Shown here: in pieces, positions 45,963 to 58,154 of the stretch
Position numbering within the stretch: position 1 is the stretch's first letter
Layout of the letters: every line of letters begins with the position of its first letter
Source: Voacanga thouarsii
Taxonomy: Eukaryota; Streptophyta; Magnoliopsida; Gentianales; Apocynaceae
Length of the DNA: 64,000 nucleotides
Direction of reading: 5' to 3'
NCBI GenBank assembly: GCA_026120185.1
Contig: JANUWF010003366.1
Coordinates: 1,302,001 to 1,366,000, forward strand
Translations under genes and position numbers: made by a program
Notes under the pieces: generated by a model
What the model was told of the DNA's origin: nothing
Seen by the model: the letters and a program-made list of their open reading frames with translations, nothing else
Databases searched by the model: none

Positions 45963-48280
45963 TGTAACACCCCGACTAAAGACAACAATAGAAGCATATC
46001 ATCACTGGGTGTCGCCCCATCTAGTTTCCTAGATAAAAGGTCTTTATAATGAAAACAATAGAGTAAATACATATATAAGGTCCAGACTCAACAATATCCC
46101 ACACTAATGGCCACACTTATATATACATCAAAGAATTTTATACATGCCATCTCTATCTATAACAGAATACAGTACATGAATAAAAGGAAAGCTGTCCAAA
46201 CTTAAACTGTTGACTTTGTGGTATCATCCATTTACCTGTAGGTCTGCTCAGTTCTGGATCTTACAAAAGGTAAGATAAAAGACACGTGTGAGTGACGAAT
46301 CACCCAATGAGTCCCCTGTATACTAGTGCTTTATGGAAGAATAGGGTAAATAAAACTTTTGTGCAATAGAATATTATTTGTTCACTGGAAACCATTCCAA
46401 AACTTTCTAAAGAAGAGTTTATCTAGAACTCAATCATTTTTTAAAAATTGTATTTTACTTTCAAAACATTGCCCCAATTTTCAAATTATAGGCGCTTCTC
46501 CAACAGAAGGTCGGCCTGCATGCAAAGCTCACAAGGCTTTGCCTTTGGCATCACAATCTTAATGTGCCACGGACTTCGCCTTATAGCACTCAACTGTGCA
46601 TTGCCGGTTAGGTACACCAACTTGCACGTATCATTGAACTAAGACTGTAGCCTCCAGTACTCAATTTGTGCGTCACCGGGTAAGCACACCAACTTGCACG
46701 TGTCATCGTACTGAGACCGCTACCTCCTGTACTTGATCCATGCATTGTTGGGAAAATCTTCTACTTGCTACCGTAAGCCAATGGTTCCAATCCTAACGTC
46801 AATCACTATCGAGGTAGCAAGGGGTTAGAACAACGCCAGATGTCCAGCTTAGCCCATGAACAACCCAAATCACAAAGTGCAACGAGGCACGGCAGTTGCC
46901 AGGCTCTAGGCAGTTAGCCAGGATGACTCGGCTCAATGTCCTATCGGCCTGTTTCGAGTAAGACAATCCCCAGACTTATCGGGTTACTTGGGGTCATCTA
47001 TCGCTAACATAAGCTAGTACAAAGATCAAAGTCCTTGCTAAGTACTTAACGTTAACAATACCAACCCTGTCTGACTGATCAAGCTAGAGGGTTATCTGAT
47101 CCCGCAGGATTTTCAAATCAAAATATTTTTTGGGCAAAATCACATTTTTTAGAACTTGATCCCACTAACTCGCAAGTTAAATCATCATTTACATAGGCTT
47201 TATAGAGCCAAACAATTCACTCCATGGCACATTAGGCTAATAAAACAATTTCAAGGATCAAAAGGTCATTTTTCAAATGTTAATCTCATTACGAGAGATC
47301 ATTTTTCAAAAACATGTTGAAACAGGATAAAGAGTTCTATTCACACTTCAAAACTTGTTTCCTAAGAGTATTCGGGTCTTTGTCCCCGTACTCGATCACA
47401 AAAGTCATTTTCCAAGGGAATTCGGGTCATTTTACCCATGCCCAATTCCAAAAGACTTTCTGAGGGTATTCGGGTTATTTTACCCTTATCCGATTTGATA
47501 AGTATTCACAAAAGTTTAAGTAAGGATATTTTGGTCATTTATCGAATACCCGATTTCAAAGGTTTTCATGAAACATTCCAATATCCAAACAGAACTCATT
47601 TTATGAAATTCAAAATTCTAATTCCAAAAGAGGATTAAATTCAAAATTTCCAAACACATTTTCATAAAATGTTCCAATAAGGCCATTCCAATCAATTTAT
47701 GGATACCCGATTTGAAAATTTATCATTTTTTGAAAAATCCTAAGTATTTGATCAAAAAGGACTAAATTCACAAAATTCATGCTTTAATCATCCATTAGGG
47801 TTTCCAAGCCAAATATGAAGTTCATTCAAGCCCAAAATGGTGCAAAATAATATTTGCTCAGATAAACCTTAAATATAATCAGGGATTTCCAAAACAGTAT
47901 AAAACATAGCATTTCATGAAAAAGTGAAGCACACTAGCTTTCAAAAGGTTTTAGAAATCATAAGGACTCACCTCGTCTCCTAAGTAACCCTTTCCGTTCC
48001 TGGCCGTTTAATCACTGTCTCTACCATTTTCAATGTTCCGTTAGTCATTTATTGCTAAACCTACACCAAATATCATTTTTTAGCCAATTCATGTTCGGTC
48101 AAAAAATGGCCGACGATTGGCCGACGTCCAACCGACGTTTAGCCGACGGTTAAGGAAAACGTTCAATCTTCATTCACATCTTTTTTTCATCGTTTGTTCG
48201 ATTCTTTTGTTTTCTTTTTTCCACATCCTTTCTCCCTTCATCCAAAATCACACAATTAATCATCCTTAGATTCATCCATC
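45963..48280 (-). repeat. 5' LTR of element A, truncated
   Basis: Starts TGTAACACCCCGACTAAAG and follows 33352 onward block by block (for example GGTCCAGACTCAACAATATC in both). At about 48280, after AGATTCATCCATC, it switches to an unrelated minus-strand Athila-type LTR. About 1.7 kb of this LTR is missing. Confidence 0.85.
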
Positions 48281-49016
48281 AATAACCAATAATAACAAGT
48301 AATCAAATACCAAAGATGATAAAGAATTGATCAAATAACTAAATTAACACAAAACCATGAATCCTAAAATAATGTTAAATTACAAATAAAACATTAAATA
48401 CATCATTTTTTAAGAACAAGAAAATAAAGATAAAATAAAGCACTCATAGACAAGCCTTCTTCTTCTCCTTTGACGACTTTCTTGAACAACCCTCCTTGAA
48501 TAGTGAATCTTCTCCTTCTTTGAGTGATTAGGAATTTTTTATCTTGGATTCACTTCTTTTCACTTAAGTTTTCTCTTGGTTTTATAGGCTTCTTTGATGC
48601 CAATTTCCTTGCTTGAGAGGTCTTGGCCAAATAGGATTCGAAAAATACCAAAATCTTTAGAAAATTACGAAATTCGTACACAAGATTTTCTTGCTCCAGA
48701 GTAGACCTGGCACCGAGTCCCTTCGACCCACCTGGCACCAGGTCCATTTTGTTCTTCCCTAAATTTTTGTTCTGTTTTTCTCTGCTTGGACCAGATTGGA
48801 CCTAGCGCTGGGTTCACTTGCCAGGACTGGCGTGACGTGTGTTTTGTAATTTGTCACTTTTTGCTCTAAATCAACTTAAATCTGCATAAATTTATCAAAA
48901 ATACTTTCTAGAAGCAAAATGTCAAATAGGAAGGAATATGTCTAGTTATTACATCAAAAGTATCTCAATTTAACCTCAAATAACTAGGAAAATAATGATG
49001 ATTTTAGCCCTTATCA
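48281..49016 (-). repeat. truncated Athila-type LTR, minus strand
   Basis: Reverse complement of the first half of the element E LTR: it ends TTATCA at 49016 (minus-strand start TGATAAGGGCTAAAATCA) and contains CAATTTCCTTGC and CACCTGGCACC blocks seen inverted in 49912-51447. It is broken at 48281, where LTR A is broken too. Confidence 0.75.
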
Positions 49017-49545
49017 TTGTGTAAAAATTGTCCATGTGACGAAATCATAAAATGCTGACTAAAGTTGGTGATTTAGTGATCATTGATGACTAAGCATGCC
49101 TGATAAATGCTTGTGTTGACTAAGCATGATGACTAGCCTTGCTTAATGTGTCCAATCATCTATTAACATATAATTTTACTTTCCACCTCATCCTAGATGA
49201 TTCACCATATCACAACCAATCAAAATTTACCATTTTCCCCCCCAAAATCCATAATTTCCTCAAGAAATAATCATAATTTTGTCCAATATTTATTCCAGTC
49301 TGGATTTTTTTTCTTTTACTAATGAAATCTACTCATTAAACTGAACACAATGATGTCTCTCGGAATTCCCAAATTCTTTCCCAATTTTTCTTAATTCTTG
49401 ATAAAAAATCCTTCGTCACCCTTTAAAATTTTTATCACCTCAGAATATTTGTCTGATTAAACTGAACATTTATTGTTCTGTACATCCATACATATACTGC
49501 TTTAATACAAAGTAGTAACTGTTTACATCCAAAACAGGAGAGATG
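49017..49545. other. possible chromovirus LTR end fragment
   Basis: Non-coding. The words CAGAATATTTGTCTGATTAA, AACTGAACATTTATT and the end GAGATGTTATGA weakly resemble the right end of LTR A (AAATATTTGTCTTATTAC, GATCAACTTTTATT, GGATGTTACA). This may be a truncated LTR of that group. No boundary or duplication supports it. Confidence 0.25.
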
Positions 49546-49911
49546 TTATGACCCACATATAGACTATTCATCCTAGTCCTCCCTTTGTAGCTCATGTATC
49601 AGAAGGATGTTAGGTTGATCTTGTGGCTCTTATCTCCTTTTTTTGTGCCATGGTTCAAGCTTTAACTTGGCAAGTTCGAAGATCGGTTATCTCCCTTTGC
49701 AAGGCTTCCACACTTCTTCACATATACTCAAAGGCTTCCATAGCATTAAACTTCTCTTCTTGGGTACTCATGCCAACGTGATTGATTCTAGAGGCTTCTT
49801 CTCTTTGCTCTATTGTAGATATTTTCAATGAAGAGTTTTACTTACAAAGTTGGGTTAGAGATAAAAGATCTTTCTCACCACACTCCCTTAGTATTTACAC
49901 ATAATTGTGAG
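49546..49911 (-). pseudogene. gag start of element J and part of its leader
   Basis: Minus strand from ATG at 49771: MSTQEEKFNAMEAFEYM, a stop, then RSVEALQREITDLRTCQVKA. It looks like the coiled-coil start of a retrotransposon gag, but the family is not certain. It lies downstream of a primer site (56436) in the same sense once element E is removed, giving a leader of about 925 bases, a normal length. Confidence 0.35.
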
Positions 49912-51447
49912 TGATAGGGGTTAAAATCACTATTCTTTTACTAGTTATTTGAGGTTGTTTTAAGATACATTTATTGTAATAACTAGATATATTCCTTCCT
50001 ATTTGACATTTTGCTTACAAAAGGTGTTTTTGGCAAATATGTGTAGATTTAAGTTAAAATCGAGCAGAAAGTGCACACAACCACAGTAGACCTGGCGCCA
50101 AGCCCAACTAATGGACCAAGCATCAGGTACACTCTGCTCTAGCAGAAGAAATTGAGCAAGCTTTAGGGGAATTCTAGAACAAACCTGGCACCAAGTCTAG
50201 CAAGTGCACCGGCGTTGGGTGTAGTCTGTCTGCCAAGGAGAAGTAGCAAAAAACAGAGCAAAAATAGGGGAAGAATAAAGTGCACCTGGCGCCAGGAGGG
50301 TCGAAGGTACCCGACACCAGGTATGGTCTGGAGGCGAAAATTCTATATGCAGAATTAGAGGGCTTATCTAATGATTTTGGTATTTTTCTACTCCTACTCG
50401 GCCAAGACTTCCTCAGGCATGAAATTGGCATCCAAGAAACCTATAAAAGCACAAAAGAACATAAAGGTTGGACATATACAACATAAAGAGGTGAATTAAA
50501 GGGCAGAAATTCTACATCTCTTATTGAAGGAGGTGTTCATCCAAATCAAGGAGGATTGTTCAAGGGAGTCTTCAAGGAAGAAGAAAGATGCTTGTCTATG
50601 AGTGTTTTCTTTTCACTTTATCTTCTTTTTCTTTAGTAATGATGTATTCAATGTTTTTGTTATAATTTAATAGTATTTTAGGATTTATGATTTTGTGTTA
50701 ATTTAGTTATTTGATCAATTCTTTGTTATCTTTGGTGTTTGATTACTTGATCTCATTGCTTATTGATGCGAATTCTTATAATTGACTTGAGACAACAATG
50801 TTAGGAGTTTCATTACATTGATTTCATATTTGTCTAATCTTAATGGACTTGAGTGACGGTGTTAAGGTTATTGGACTAAGTGCACAAAGATTGGTTGATT
50901 TTGTATCGAGCAAAGGACTATTAGCTAATTTCATATTTATAAAGAATTGAGCTTAATGCATGTTTTGGTTATGATTAGCTTCATTGGCAAATATGTTAAT
51001 TTGATCAAAATATAGGATTCCATGGATTGGGAAACAAAGTGGGATTTATTTATATAGAATCATAACTTGTGAAATGATTGAATTTTACTTTATATTCCTT
51101 CATGAAGCCAAGATGATAATTAGTTGACAGAATTGCTAATTGGTTCATTGTTATATTTTTTAGGATAATTGTCTAAATTGCATAAACCTACATCCTTGAG
51201 TTGTATATATTTCTTTATTTTTATTTTTATTCTTTTCTCACTTTATTTGGTGTCGGTCAAACAATGAATGAATAGTGATTAGTATTTACTTGTTCTTTTG
51301 AGTATCGATACTCATTAATTCCCTGTACTATGCTTGCAATAAGTACACTTGCTCACATGTGTATTTTGGGATTAATGTTTTAATTAAAACTTGACTAAGG
51401 GATGGATTTAAAATTGATAATTTTATATGCCCAAAATTAACACATCA
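49912..51447 (+). repeat. 5' LTR of element E
   Basis: TGATAGGGGTTAAAATCAC to AATTAACACATCA, 1536 bp. It contains three GC-rich palindromic modules (ACCTGGCGCCA-type) between about 50091 and 50335. Confidence 0.9.
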
Positions 51448-51453
51448 AGTTTT

Positions 51454-51470
51454 TGGCGTCGTTGCTTGGG
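51454..51470 (+). promoter_or_regulatory. primer binding site of element E
   Basis: TGGCGTCGTTGCTTGGG, six bases after the LTR. It is close to the TGGCGCCGTTGCCGGGG site typical of Athila/Tat elements (usually assigned to an Asp tRNA), with C-to-T changes at two places. Confidence 0.75.
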
Positions 51471-54117
51471 AACAATATCATGAAAGCTTAAATTTTGTTG
51501 ATTTAACCATGTTTATATGTTTATATGTCCATATGTCCATATGTAAATATGTATATATGTTTTTTTTTTTTTTTTGTAAATAGGTGTTATATCTTGTTGT
51601 TTGTAATATTGTGTGACTTAATCGACTAGTTTAGTTCATGTTGTACTTGTAAATTTTTGTGTTTAGGTAGTTTGTGAATATTTCTAATTTGTGTAATTTT
51701 CTTTTTCTTTGTTTTTCTATTATTTTTGTGTGTTTTTATTTTTATTTTCGATTTGATTTTTGTTTTTCTTTGAGCGCGAGATTGACATCATCATGGACAA
51801 CTACTTTGGGGCACAACGTTGAAGAAGCTATAATAATGATATGGTAGCAAGGTTGCAAGCTCGAATTAACGTTTTTAGTGAGACATCACTTAAAGCTTCA
51901 ATCAAATCCTTTGTTGCCAACATAAACACATCCATTAAGTGGCATGAAGAAGCATCCCAACGTATGAGCCATCAAAGAACACAATTAGCTAAGTTGGTTG
52001 AGATGCCATAAAGGTCCATACGCTTGAACAAGAGAATCCCCAAGAAAAAGAGAGGATATGAGGTTCCTCTCTATTCTTGAAAGACTATGGTCCATGTGAT
52101 GATGTATGAAGTTCAACGAGTCTCAAGGAGTTAGATCATTCAATGCTACATCATAAGATGTCCATGAAGGATGTTAACAAATTCTAACCTTCACTCCTAT
52201 TCAAATAGAGGTAACTTAGCTTTTGTAGTCCATGCATTGAAAAGTAAGGATTTTCTGATCCCATCTTTGAAAACTTAAATACTAGGTTTAAAGTGAAATT
52301 TTCATTGTGACAAATCTTTTGATGGGAAAAATGGTGATTTCAGTGTTGATGCATTCTTTAAAGACCATGTGCACTTCTATGTTGAAAAAGATATTTGTGT
52401 GTCTAAAGGAATGTTAGAGAATAAAGTTAATGTGTTTTGTTTTACTGCGAAAAATGGTTTTCATGAACTTGATCTTTTTCAAAACCCTCCCTTCTTTCTA
52501 CTTTCATTATGCATATCTACTATTTGAGCTTCAATTTCTTTTCCAAAGATTTGATGAGGAAGCATGATGAGTGGAAAAAGCTTGTATATTTGTTTTGTTT
52601 TGAAATTGTTAGGTCTTTTTCCTCCCCACACAAGGAAAATATTTTCCATCTTAACTGTGGAGGAGTGAGTCATGTCTTTATTTGCTTTGTTAGGATTTTT
52701 ATTTAGTTTGCTTTCATTTATTTAGGTGTCTTTAGTTTGTTATTATTTTCTTTGTGCTTTTATTTGTGTTTTATTTTGTAGGTAGGAATAAAGTCCTCTT
52801 GAATAAACCTTTCTCTCTATTTTCAGTTTTAATATCTATTGGCATGTTATTGCACTTGGGAAGTATCATTTAAACTTTCTACCCCTTTATTATTTTGGGT
52901 CCTTTTGGAGATGCTTTCTTATGTTTATTTTTTGCCAATGAGGACATTGTCTAGTTTAAGTGTGGGGGAGTGGTTTAGTAATATTCTTTCTCTAAGTTTT
53001 TATTAATTATCTTTATCTTGGTGTTTTCTTGGTATAAAACAATTTTGTTGAAAATTTTGGATCAAATTTTTTTTTAAAAAAAATTTCAAAATTTCAGTGG
53101 TTTTCATTATTAAGCAAGGTTGTAATTCTTTTTCTTACTTGGATATGAGTTTTGTCATTCATTAGGTGAGTTTTTATGAAATTGGTTTGGTTGGATAGGA
53201 TATTTGTCAAGACTTGATAATTTTGATTAATCTTATTTATACATTGGTGTTTGAATGTTATTTGACTCATCTAATTTGAATATAGAGGATATGATGAATA
53301 TAGGAAGAGTTTATTAGCTAACTCTTGTATAATAAGTTTAAATTTTGCTAGCTTTGAGTTATGATGAAAAATGTGAGTTGATAAAAGATCTTTAAGAGGA
53401 AAGATTGTGGAGAATTATGAAAAAAAGAATTTAGATGAGTTGAAAAAAAAAAAAAAAACAATGAGTGGAAACATCACTATTGTTGTGTGAATTGAAAAAA
53501 TGCTCTTATTGATGATTGTTGAAGACCTTTAGTTGAAAAGGGGGTCAATGTAGGGAGAAGTAGCAAGTGAATTCGATGCACTCTCTTGAGGCTATCCCGA
53601 AGGAAAAAATGCAAGAAAGAGCAAAAAAAGAGAGAAGGAATTGGTGAGAAAAAAATGATGAATGACGGTTGTAAAGGGGTCCAATACAGTGTCTGAAGAG
53701 AATCCATGCACTACTATCATTTCCCTAAGTCATTAAAAATTTTTGAGAGAAAAAAATTGGAGTGCTTTCCTCACATCATAACTTGAGTGTGCAAGTTTTA
53801 AATTTATAATGCTTAAGTTGTTAGATGGTTTGACTTATGTGATTCATGTTATTTATATTTCTACATGAAAAGTGAAATAATTTTCTTAGACTAAGATATG
53901 CAATTGATTAATCAGATTTCAAGAGTTTTGTGATGTCTTGCCTAATATTTCAAAGGGTATGAATGACAAGGGTTGTATCTAGAGTCTAAAAGGAAGACAA
54001 AATCTTTGCTAAGGTAAAAACATTTTTAAATGAGAAAGAACTTGTGTTTTCTTAATGAATTATCTTGGACTAAAGTGTTTGCTTAAGGACAAGCAAATGT
54101 TCAAGTGTGGGGGTATA
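51471..54117 (+). other. internal region of element E, no recognisable gene
   Basis: One broken frame from about 51793 (MDNYFGAQR, stop, then ARLQARINVFSETSLKASI) to about 52010 may be an eroded gag or a unique protein; I do not recognise it. The rest is non-coding. At 52938-52970 a GAGGACATTGTCTAG word is followed by AAGTGTGGGGGAG. At 54088-54117 GGACAAGCAAATG is followed by AAGTGTGGGGGTATA, the polypurine tract proper. Confidence 0.5.
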
Positions 54118-55651
54118 TGATAGGGGTTAAAATCACCATTCTTTACCTAGTTATTTGAGGTTGTTTTAAGATACATTTGTTGTAATAATTAGGCATATTC
54201 CTTCCAATTTGACATTTTGCTTGTAAAATGTGTTTTTGGCAAATATGTGCATATTTAAGTTAAAATCGAGTAGATAGTGCACACAACCAGAGTAGACCTA
54301 GTGCTAGGCCTAACCAATAGACCAAGTGCCGAGTACAATCTACTCTAGCAGAAAAAACAGAGCAAGCTTTAGGGGAATTCTAGAACAGACCTGGTGCCAG
54401 GTCTGGCAAGTGCACCTGGCACCGGGTCCAGTCTACCTACTAAGAAGAAGCGACAAAAAACAAAGCAAAAATAGGGAAAGAACAGAGTGCACCTGGCACT
54501 AGGTGGGTCAAAGGTACCCGATGCCAAGTATGCTTTGGAGACAGAAATTCTGTATGCGGAATTAGGACTTATCCAATGATTTTGGTTTTTTCTTACTTTT
54601 ACTTAGCCAAGACTTCCTCAACCATGAAATTGGCATCCAAAAAGCCTATAAAAGTATAAGAGAACACAAGGGTTGGATATATACAGCATAGATGGTTGAA
54701 TTAAAGGGCAAAAATTCTGAATTTCTCATTAAAGGAGGTGTTCACCCAAATCAAGGAGGATTATTCAAGGGAGTCTTCAAGGAAGAAGAAAGAGGCTTGT
54801 CTATAAGTGCTTTTTTTTCCTCTTTGTCTTCTTTTTCTTTAGCAATGATGTATTGAATGTTTTTATTGTAATTTAACAGTATTTTGGTATTCATGATTTT
54901 GTGTTAATTTACTTATTTGATCAATTCTTTTTTATCTTTGGTATTTGATTCCTTGATTTTATTAGCTATTGATGCGAGTTCTTCTAATTGACTTGAGACA
55001 ACGATGTTAGGAGTTTCACTGCATTGATTTCATATTTGTCTAATCTTAATGGACTTGTGCGATGAAATTAAAGTTATAGGACTAAGTGATCAAAGATTAG
55101 TTGATTTCACTTCGAGCAAAAGGCTATTAGCTAATTTCATGTTTATAAGGAATTGAGCTTAATGCATGTTTTGGTTATGATTAGCTTGATTGGAAAATCT
55201 GTTAATTTGATAAAAATATAGGATTCCACGGATTGAGAAATGTAGTGGGATTTATCTAAGTAGAATCATGGCTTATGAAACGATAGAATTTTACTTTATA
55301 TTCCTTCATGATGCCAAGATGATAATTTTTTGAGAGAATTGCTAATTGGTTCATTATCATGTTTTCTAAGATAAATGTCTAAATTGCATAAACCAAAATC
55401 TTTAAGTTGTATATATTTCTTTATTTTTTTTAATTCTTTTCTCACTTTATTTGGGATCGGTTAAACAATGAATGAAGAGTGATTAGTGTGTACTTATTCT
55501 TTTGAGGGCCGATACTCGTTAATTCCCTATAGTATGCTTGCGATGAGTATATTTTCTCACATGTGCATTTTGGGATTAATGTTTTAATTAAAACTTGACT
55601 AAGGAATAGATTTAAAATTGATGATTTTATATGCTCAAAATTAACGTATCA
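54118..55651 (+). repeat. 3' LTR of element E
   Basis: TGATAGGGGTTAAAATCAC to AAAATTAACGTATCA, 1534 bp, directly after the polypurine tract. It aligns throughout with 49912-51447. Confidence 0.9.
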
Positions 55652-56435
55652 TTGAGTCACTAAGCGCTCGTGTTTGCTCTCTATGGTTTTTGTTATAATA
55701 TTCTCTCCCTCTTACCTTTTACAATTCACTCAAGTTCTTACTTGGCTCGACCAATTCCTCTCCAACTTCAAAGGGTTTAGTTCACTAGGTGGTTGACCTA
55801 AACTCTTATTATTCTTCAATTAGGTGTCTTAGGGGAATTTTGTCGAATACTTGGTGGACACTAAGTTTTAAGGTAAGCTAGCAAGAGTTCAAGAAAATAA
55901 GTGCCCAACAATTACAACACAAGTAAATAGAATATAGCAACAAAAAGCAACAAGGAAGTGTTTAAGAAAGATCGAGAAATCAAAGAAAGCAAGGATGCAA
56001 ATAACTATCACTAGGAACAAGCTTCTCAAGAAAACTACAACATTTGTCCAATAGATATCAACAATTTCAATATTCAATGTGCAAAGCTTGCAAGAATGTA
56101 GCATATATCAATGATAGTTTCATGTGAGCAAAATCCTTCAAATAAACCACATTTTCTCTTTTAGGAGTTTCATCAAATACATTGTTGGTAAAATTTTGCA
56201 ACATAACAAATTAATGATTTCTACCTCTTTCAAGCCCAAATTTGTCACATCAATAAGAAAAAATCATTCCCAAGGATCAACAAAACATTGAGCAATTTTT
56301 CACAAGAAAAAACACAACAAATGACAAGAAAACTTGACCTTTTTTAGGGCTGTTTTTGAGCTACAAGATTGGCTCTTTGAGTAGCAATTTTTCTACTTCT
56401 TTTGATAATCCCAAGCCTTGATAAGGATCAAAATA
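55652..56435 (-). other. leader region of element J
   Basis: Non-coding AT-rich stretch downstream (minus strand) of a primer binding site. It contains frames that are hydrophobic noise. It joins 49546-49911 once element E is removed. Confidence 0.45.
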
Positions 56436-56454
56436 GTTTCTTGCTCTGATACCA
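56436..56454 (-). promoter_or_regulatory. primer binding site of element J
   Basis: Minus strand TGGTATCAGAGCAAGAAAC, three bases after the LTR end. An excellent match to the initiator Met-tRNA primer site of plant LTR retrotransposons. Confidence 0.85.
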
Positions 56455-56457
56455 CTT

Positions 56458-57494
56458 TGATATGAACTTGAGAGGCTTCACTTTTTCAAGGATTTGTGTG
56501 GCACTTGAAGGAACTCAATAAGAACAAGAACAAGCAAACAACAAGAACTTGGAGATGGAAAAATAGAAGAGATGGAACACAAAGATGATACATTTGTCTA
56601 TAAATCAAGAACCCTAGTAGATCTAAGCTACCAGAACTCTTAACTTAGTAGTAGGTCTCCTACAACCATATCCAAATACTTTTGATCTAAAAAGAGATCA
56701 AGAACAAGAAGGTTAGGAAGTAGTAGACACTCAATGTAGAAAAAACAAGTACCATATATGAACAAGCAATCTAAGACCTAAGTGAGATTGCTAGATTGAA
56801 TTATCCATTAAGTTTAGAGACTCAAACACAAGGATGGACTAATCCCTTAGGTAGGTCTTGGATAGATGATGAATTATGGTAGACATACCTTCACTCAAGA
56901 AGCTCAAACCTTTAAGAAAGAATATCTTTTTCATTCATCAAGCATTAGTTTTAAAATGTAAGAGATATGAGGCATTTAAAGGTCCCTCAAACCTAGTCAA
57001 TAGTTGATCTTAAAATACAGGTATGTGGCCTTAAAATTACAAAAAAATAAGGTTAAATTGAAGCTTGTCAGGTGCTACTTGCATTTTGATTCAGCTCCCA
57101 TTACTGCTTAGGTTTCAAGTGACACCGCTTGGGCCTTTCTAGACAATGTCATTTCAAAAGCTTCAGGCAACATCGTTTGAGTTATGTCTAGGTGGTTGTT
57201 GAGCTCAAATTGATCTCCAAACTCTCCATCTTAGCTCCTTTTGGTTTCCCTTTATTTTCCCAACTGAAAGATCAGCAAATTGTGCTCTTGATGGCCTCCT
57301 AATGTTGTCTATGGTTCCTCCCATCTAAAGTGAACTTTCATGTAAGCTTGGAGGTTGTCTTGAAAGCGTTTGGCTCGCACCCTTGTCAACAGACCTTGAA
57401 CACTAACTATGCATTCACTTCCCCTGCTGGTGATTGTTCTTCCAACTCTCCCCCTTTTTGTGATTGTTCTTTTAAGCTTGGTTGATTCCTATCA
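56458..57494 (-). repeat. 5' LTR of element J, about 1.0 kb
   Basis: Plus strand TGATATGAACTTG to GATTCCTATCA, giving TGATA/TATCA inverted ends. The left end abuts the primer site. The right limit is inferred only from the inverted ends. J's polymerase genes were not found, so its superfamily is open. Confidence 0.6.
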
Positions 57495-58154
57495 ACAAGG
57501 GTAACCAATTTTCATATTCCATCTATAAATGCTCTATTCAAATAGAATTCTCAATAAGATATAATATAGTCCCTATAGCTGTTGAATCAAAAGAACAACA
57601 AAAGAATCGACGACCCCTTAGTTCAAAAGATAGAAATCCTCGAAAAAAAAGAGAGTTAAATGATTAGAGTTTTCAAACTGAAGAACTAGAAAAAAAAAAA
57701 AAAAAGGACCAAGCGGCAACTAATTAAAAAAATCAATTTTTTGAAAATAGTGAAAATAATAGTGAGATTTTCATCAATTACACTATTTTTTGCAAAAGTT
57801 GGAATCAGAAGAAGACAACTGATGATGGCATTTTTGCATAAAATATAGCACTTGATATTTTAAAAGATAATAGGGATGTTAACCAACATGAGTTGAAGAA
57901 TATCGTCAGATAAGTAAATGGCAAAAATAGAAAAATGCAATTCAATCAAAGTTAAACTCATTTACAAAGTGTGAGATTTTTTTACCTGTAGTTTGAACAC
58001 TTGAAAGTGTAAAGCCAATTGGTTATAAATGGGTATTTAGGCAAAAGTGACATAAAAATAATGAAGTCATGATAACCAAAGTACAACTTGTAGCACAAGA
58101 TTTTTTGCAAAATTGGTTGTTGATTATGATGAAACATATTTACCCATAATAGAT
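57495..58154 (+). pseudogene. Ty1/copia reverse transcriptase fragment
   Basis: Plus strand, full of stops and frameshifts. Near 57900-58150 it encodes MQFNQSKLNSFTKCEIFLPV-like sequence, then ESVKPIGYKWVF, EVMITKVQLVAQDF and VVDYDETYLPI. These match the start of the copia RVT_2 domain, where the family has GVKPVGYKWVF, YKARLVAQGF and DYEETYSPV. The sequence is cut at 58154 by a CACTA end. An upstream basic stretch (57570-57660) may be the linker before RT. RT copies element RNA to DNA; this piece is dead. Confidence 0.7.

Larger units (their letters stand above)
33352..48280 (-). mobile_element. element A: chromovirus-type Ty3/gypsy retrotransposon, truncated
   Basis: Minus-strand element with a complete 3' LTR (33352-37355), a polypurine tract, integrase, reverse transcriptase, protease and gag remains, a leader ORF, a primer binding site and the first 2.3 kb of the 5' LTR (45963-48280), which is cut off. 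A solo LTR of a related family (38852-42844) splits its reverse transcriptase. LTRs of about 4 kb, the methionine-type primer site and the pol order protease, RT, integrase with a short chromo-like tail fit the Tekay/Del chromoviruses. All coding parts carry stops. Confidence 0.85.
49912..55651 (+). mobile_element. element E: complete, pol-less Athila/Tat-type retrotransposon
   Basis: Two LTRs (49912-51447 and 54118-55651) enclose 2.67 kb. An Athila-type primer site follows the left LTR and a polypurine tract precedes the right one. The flanks GTGAG (49907-49911) and TTGAG (55652-55656) differ at one base and fit a mutated 5-bp target duplication. No gag, protease, RT or integrase can be recognised inside, so it is non-autonomous. 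Scattered differences between its LTRs mean it is not very recent. Confidence 0.85.
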
